Assembly (NCBI GenBank): GCA_035536315.1
Contig: DATLOJ010000056.1
Coordinates: 1-45,870, forward strand
Length of the DNA stretch: 45,870 bases
Origin: DATLOJ01 sp035536315
GTDB lineage: Bacteria > Actinomycetota > CADDZG01 > JAHWKV01
Direction: 5' to 3'
The notes under the pieces were generated by a model. That model ran no database searches, was not told the DNA's origin, and saw only the letters and a list, made by a program, of their open reading frames with translations. This document shows positions 42,745 through 45,870 of this stretch, one piece after another. Every line of letters starts with the position of its first letter. Position 1 is the first letter of the stretch. Made by a program: the position numbers and the translations under genes.

Positions 42745-43376
42745 GGGTTTACCTTCGGCTTGAGGGCGCTTCTTATTGAGCCCGCGTATCCGAACGCGGC
42801 CAACCAGTATGCCCCGGCCCCCACAGTTAGGAAAGCGGTTGAAGCCAAATGCACTTTCTCCTCAGTTGAGGGCCCTGCGACCAGGCTGATGAGCGCCAGT
42901 CCGAGGCCAATGTAGATAGCGGCTGTGGCCCCCTTACCCATCCAGCTGACGGGAATTCGGGGAACCCCCTTCGACTCGAGTACGGCGAAGGTCACTGCAA
43001 CTAGAACGTCTCTTAGAAGGATAGCCGCAGCCAGCGGCCAAAACACCGTGCCTCTGAAGGCGCAAAGGGCCAGGACGACGATGATCGCCACCCTGTCCGC
43101 CACCGGATCGAGCAGCTTTCCAAGCTCGCTGACCTGGCCGGTCTTCCTGGCCACGAATCCGTCTACCCAGTCCGTCGAGCCGATCACGACGAGAAGGGTG
43201 ACAGCCAGCACGTCCCTCTCGCCCGAGGCGAAGGCCCAGGCGAAGAACGGGACAAGGCTGAGCCTGGCCATCGTTATCAGGTTGGGGACGGTGAGCTTCC
43301 GATCGCTGGCCGGCGGTTCGGGGGCCGGCGTTCCGGTTTCAGGTTCCCCATCCCCCGTTATTTCGGGAGCCGTCAC
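42741..43376 (-). CDS. pgsA: CDP-alcohol phosphatidyltransferase (PgsA-like)
   Basis: The 211-residue membrane enzyme carries the CDP-alcohol motif as DGFVARKTGQVSELGKLLDP followed by VADR. It therefore most likely makes phosphatidylglycerol phosphate or a related phospholipid head group. Four to six membrane helices follow a 28-residue acidic/Pro-rich N-terminus. GTG 43376 overlaps the stop of the small upstream gene (GTGA). The head-group alcohol cannot be decided from sequence; M. tuberculosis has a pgsA paralogue (pgsA2) at the matching place near gcvH. Confidence 0.85.
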   Translation of the reverse strand: MTAPEITGDGEPETGTPAPEPPASDRKLTVPNLITMARLSLVPFFAWAFASGERDVLAVTLLVVIGSTDWVDGFVARKTGQVSELGKLLDPVADRVAIIVVLALCAFRGTVFWPLAAAILLRDVLVAVTFAVLESKGVPRIPVSWMGKGATAAIYIGLGLALISLVAGPSTEEKVHLASTAFLTVGAGAYWLAAFGYAGSIRSALKPKVNP

Positions 43377-43549
43377 TTGGAAGCGGCTTCCTCCCTGCGC
43401 TCCCAGACGATGATCGTGTTGTTGTTATGGACCCAGGCGTGGAGGAACCTCCAGCCGTCCTTCCAGCGATCGTTCATCTCATCGGTCAGGTTCCGCATGT
43501 TGATGTCCTTCTCATTCACCTCTGCCTCGTAATGCTTTTCGTCGAACAT
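43373..43549 (-). CDS. 58-residue DUF4177-like protein
   Basis: This short gene reads MFDEKHYEAEVNEKDI and continues to DGWRFLHAWVHNNN and IIVWERREEAASK. The pattern (short helix, GW, paired strands ending in a basic residue) resembles DUF4177. AGGAGGTAA about five bases before the ATG is a near-perfect ribosome site, and the stop overlaps the pgsA GTG as GTGA, so the frame is very probably translated and heads the pgsA-vanW unit. Function is unknown. Confidence 0.75.
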   Translation of the reverse strand: MFDEKHYEAEVNEKDINMRNLTDEMNDRWKDGWRFLHAWVHNNNTIIVWERREEAASK

Positions 43550-43591
43550 CTGCTTACCTCCTCGGCTGTTTTGAACATTGTCCTACTTGGA

Positions 43592-43621
43592 AGGCGGGGG
43601 CCGAAGAGGCGGGGGCCGAAG
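43592..43621. repeat. 15-bp tandem duplication in the intergenic region
   Basis: AGGCGGGGGCCGAAG occurs twice in direct succession between the divergent small gene and the LPXTG gene. Each copy includes the octamer GGGGGCCG that recurs through the window. Confidence 0.7.
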
Positions 43622-43652
43622 TTTGACCGCGGGTATATACGGATTCAAGGTG

Positions 43653-43802
43653 TTCACGAGTTTTGACCGAGTTCTGTAATTAGCGGTGACAAAGTCTCCG
43701 GGTTCTGATCTAAAGGGCTACCAGCGACGGATACTTGATATGCACTTCGACAAATTCGCTCAACAACAAGCCAGTGGATGGTCAGTTCCGACGAGGAGAT
43801 CA
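43653..43802 (+). promoter_or_regulatory. Promoter and leader of the surface-protein gene
   Basis: TTCACG (43653-43658) and TGTAAT (43675-43680) are 16 bases apart, a plausible promoter. The downstream leader (43683-43731) contains GGTGAC, AAAG, CTCCGGG, CTAAAGGGCTACCAG and GACGGA. These resemble in order the 3' half of GEMM-I (cyclic di-GMP) riboswitches, but without a convincing 5' half. The match is tentative; an in-frame GTG at 43686 would alternatively make this part coding. Confidence 0.3.
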
Positions 43803-45140
43803 ATGACTCCTGCTCCAATAGAGCCTCAATCCTTCCCATTGCGCGCCAAGGTCTCGCTGCGCATCGTCACGGTTGGGATCACGGCGTTCCTCGCTCTTTG
43901 CGTGTTGTTCGTATTGGGGGCGGCGCGTGACACCGTTAACGCTCAGGAAATTGGCGACACCGCTCCCGAGAACGCGCCCGCGAGCGAGAACCACCTGGAT
44001 CCCGTGACCTCAGATGAAGTCGACGAAGAGCCCCAGACCGAGCCGACCCCTGTGCCCTCTGAGTCCCCCGAGCGTGTTCCACCTTCCGAGCACAACGAAT
44101 CCCGCCAGGATCCCGTTGTGACGCACGAGGAAGATGCGACGGCGCTGGAAGCGACAGTCACCGAACCGGACCCCGTTGTCGAGGCCGCCCTTGTTGCTCC
44201 CCCGGCAGTCACGCAATGCAACGCGGACACCTACCCCATCACCGCCGGATGGGAAGTTACCTGCCGGATTACGATCGAGAACACCATAGGTGGCGACGGC
44301 GCGACTTCTTCGATAGTCACAACCACGTCTTGCCTGGCGGCGGCGGGAGTCCTTCCGCCGGAAGGATGTACCTCGGAGACCGTAAGCAGCAATCAGCTGG
44401 TGACGACCGTTAATCAATGCAACGGCATCCTCGCTGGCGGCAGCAACCTCACCTGCTCGGTCAACGTCATCAACAACGTCCCCACCGGGACCCCTACGAC
44501 TGGAGTCACGGTTAACCAATGCATCGGATCGGGGCAGGGCGGAGTGTCGCCGGGCGGGCCTCCGACGGACTGCGATCCCGAGGACAGCTCTGCCTCAGGT
44601 GCCACGGTGACCCAGTGCAACGGGTCGGCGAATGGCGGAGGGGCACCAGAACGAGTGACGTGCTGGGTCGTCGGTGCAGTGACCGCCGTCCCCGTGACGG
44701 TTAATCAGTGCAACGGATCAACCGCAGCAGGAAGCACGGTGACTTGCGCTGTGACCTTTACCAACATCATCGGCGGCGTGACGGATCCGGATGGCACGGG
44801 TGGCACGGGCACTGGAGGCACGGGTGGCACTGGTGGCGCTGGAGGCACTGGAGGCACGGGTGGCACTGGAGGCACGGGTGGCGCTGGAGGCACTGGAGGC
44901 ACGGGGCGTTCAACGCGCGCCGGAGTCAGTGCCGGCATTGGGGTCGCCACGGGGTTCAGATCCGGGTCGTCTTCCAGCACTTCATCACGTCAATCTGGAA
45001 CGGGCTCTGGCTCTGACTCTGACTCTTCGACAGGTCTCCCGGCAACGGGGGCCTCGGTCCCCCCGCTTCTGGCCGCCGCCATGCTGCTACTGCTCCTGGG
45101 CGGCCTCCTGGTCACCGGCTCAAAGCAAAGCGTGGCCTAA
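43803..45140 (+). CDS. LPATG-anchored surface protein with Cys-pair repeats
   Basis: The 445-residue protein has a signal anchor (VSLRIVTVGITAFLALCVLF, then VLGAARDTVNAQ) and an acidic Pro-rich stretch (about 50-140). About five degenerate repeats follow with QCN and a later Cys (TVNQCNGILAGGSNLTCSVN type, 140-320). A Gly/Thr-only linker leads to the sorting signal LPATG, a hydrophobic helix and KQSVA. It should be linked to the wall by a sortase not seen in the window. I start at ATG 43803, which has GAGGAG six bases upstream; GTG 43686 is in frame. The Cys pairs probably form disulfides. Confidence 0.82.
   Translation: MTPAPIEPQSFPLRAKVSLRIVTVGITAFLALCVLFVLGAARDTVNAQEIGDTAPENAPASENHLDPVTSDEVDEEPQTEPTPVPSESPERVPPSEHNESRQDPVVTHEEDATALEATVTEPDPVVEAALVAPPAVTQCNADTYPITAGWEVTCRITIENTIGGDGATSSIVTTTSCLAAAGVLPPEGCTSETVSSNQLVTTVNQCNGILAGGSNLTCSVNVINNVPTGTPTTGVTVNQCIGSGQGGVSPGGPPTDCDPEDSSASGATVTQCNGSANGGGAPERVTCWVVGAVTAVPVTVNQCNGSTAAGSTVTCAVTFTNIIGGVTDPDGTGGTGTGGTGGTGGAGGTGGTGGTGGTGGAGGTGGTGRSTRAGVSAGIGVATGFRSGSSSSTSSRQSGTGSGSDSDSSTGLPATGASVPPLLAAAMLLLLLGGLLVTGSKQSVA
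44793..44905 (+). repeat. 9/18-bp tandem repeats coding for a Gly-Thr-Gly linker
   Basis: GGCACGGGT, GGCACTGGA and GGCGCTGGA units alternate about twelve times, coding for (GTG/GAG)n just before the C-terminal stalk of the surface protein. Such repeats are prone to copy-number change. Confidence 0.85.
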
Positions 45141-45159
45141 AGCAACACGCTCGGCAGTA

Positions 45160-45180
45160 CAAGCCCCAGCAGCGCTTGTC
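45160..45180. terminator. Weak hairpin between convergent genes
   Basis: The arms ACAAGC and GCTTGT flank a nine-base loop, 20 bases past the surface-protein stop and 6 bases beyond the end of the leftward phosphotransferase frame. No strong T-run on either side. Confidence 0.3.
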
Positions 45181-45185
45181 TCGCC

Positions 45186-45870
45186 CTATAGATGAGCCAA
45201 AGCTCTACGGAGCAGTGTCGCAACTCGAGGCCACACATGACGAGGGGTAAGGTCGGTCGCTCCCTGCTCACGGTATCCCCCCACCCAAAAGCGGCCCCAG
45301 CGAACTGCAGACAATCCACAAGTGAGATCCCAGACCCAGAGATCCTGTCCGGAGGGATTGTCCAGAGATTTGCTCGTAGATCCGGCGGAAGTCCTCAGCC
45401 GCACCCGCCCCCATGAGAACTGTCAGGTCGGCTCTGCAGTAAGCGACTTCATGAGTTCGTGGACCTATTCCTGCTGCGCTCCAATCCACGACGCCAGTCA
45501 ACTTCTCGCGCGACCAGAGCAGGTTCCCAGGGTGAAAGTCGCCATGGCCAATGGCTCGCTCGGCTTTCAGGGCCTCCGGGAGGTTTCGTCGAACAGCGTT
45601 GACTGCACGCTTTATAAGGTCAGTCTGGCGAAGGCCCTGAGGAGGTTCCCAGTCTTCGACGCGATGCACCTTCCTCAACGAGGCCGTGGCTTTCCTGAGG
45701 GGGACATTTTGGATCGTCACAAGAGCGGAAGCGATTTCCCGTAGCCAGGTGTCCAGATTTCTTGGCCGGATGTTGGGACGGCCCGGGAGTCTTGTCATGA
45801 CCAGCGCGGGAGTCCCGAACCATGATCCCTTCAAGTCCCTGGCCAAAGGTTCGGGAGTGGACAACTCCAG
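45186..45870 (-). pseudogene. Aminoglycoside-phosphotransferase-family (APH) gene, frameshifted and cut by the window edge
   Basis: The 5' part in one frame has TPALVMTRLPGRP, the catalytic loop IGHGDFHPGNLLW and the metal site LTGVVDWSAAGIGP, the APH/choline-kinase fold. That frame continues as far as YEQISGQSLR and then to a stop at 45268 with no family resemblance. The expected APH ending (LWVWDLTCGLSAV and further to ATLLRRALAHL) is found in another frame, ending at 45186. One extra base near 45325-45350 explains both. The N-lobe lies outside the window. This is either a real pseudogene or a sequence error; the substrate is unknown. Confidence 0.7.

Noticed and set aside
44793..44905. CRISPR-like or satellite array
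   Set aside because: The 9/18-bp units are continuous, have no spacers, and code in frame for a Gly-Thr linker.

Overview
The window comes from a chromosome of an Actinomycetota bacterium. The evidence is the Pup-proteasome block (prcB-prcA-pafA, then pafB-pafC), a HelY-type helicase beside tatA/tatC, a fused Lnt-Ppm1 protein, a DUF4193 protein, and a GarA/FtsR-like/bifunctional-nuclease/MerR block linked to glycine cleavage. Base composition is moderately high GC (about 60% by eye), lower than typical Mycobacterium or Streptomyces. Gene order is only partly mycobacterial and several genes are unusual, so a deep-branching or uncultured lineage is likely. I see no rRNA, tRNA, CRISPR array or intact insertion sequence.

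1-5.3 kb (+): proteasome and pupylation block, with a DUF3866 gene inserted between pafA and the WYL regulators pafB/pafC. 5.3-8.6 kb: a soluble GAF-GAF-PAS histidine kinase (-) and a secreted wall-hydrolase-like protein (+) diverge around a perfect LexA/SOS-type palindrome, followed by a zinc-ribbon protein. 8.6-15.5 kb (+): tatA-tatC, a Pro-rich membrane-anchored protein, helY, an alkyl-DHAP-synthase-like flavoprotein and a lipid kinase. 15.4-17.4 kb (-): glpD and a small membrane protein. 17.4-22.8 kb (+): acyl-CoA dehydrogenase, YtcJ-like amidohydrolase, DUF4193 protein and Lnt-Ppm1 fusion.

22.8-24.9 kb (-) looks like an accessory patch: an endonuclease-VII-like HNH protein, a stretch with IS-end-like repeats, and a coupled membrane-protein/hydrolase pair. 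24.9-29.5 kb is mixed: a TGS GTPase, an EamA transporter, a tyrosine recombinase, an Ogt-type DNA repair protein and two small membrane proteins.

29.5-43.5 kb is a long leftward run: the glycine cleavage genes gcvPB, gcvPA, gcvT and gcvH with a lipoate/octanoate transferase, a PD-(D/E)XK-like protein, two MerR regulators, the DUF151 nuclease, hpt, a D,D-carboxypeptidase, a PRC-barrel/MgtE protein, a zinc-ribbon GarA-like FHA protein, a VanW protein, a phosphatidyltransferase and a small DUF4177-like protein. The last 2.3 kb hold an LPATG-anchored, Cys-repeat surface protein (+) and a frameshifted phosphotransferase gene (-) that runs off the right edge.

Two window-wide traits stand out. Many genes start exactly six bases after a TANNNT -10 box, which is the signature of leaderless mRNAs. 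Several proteins appear to need a non-standard CTG start.
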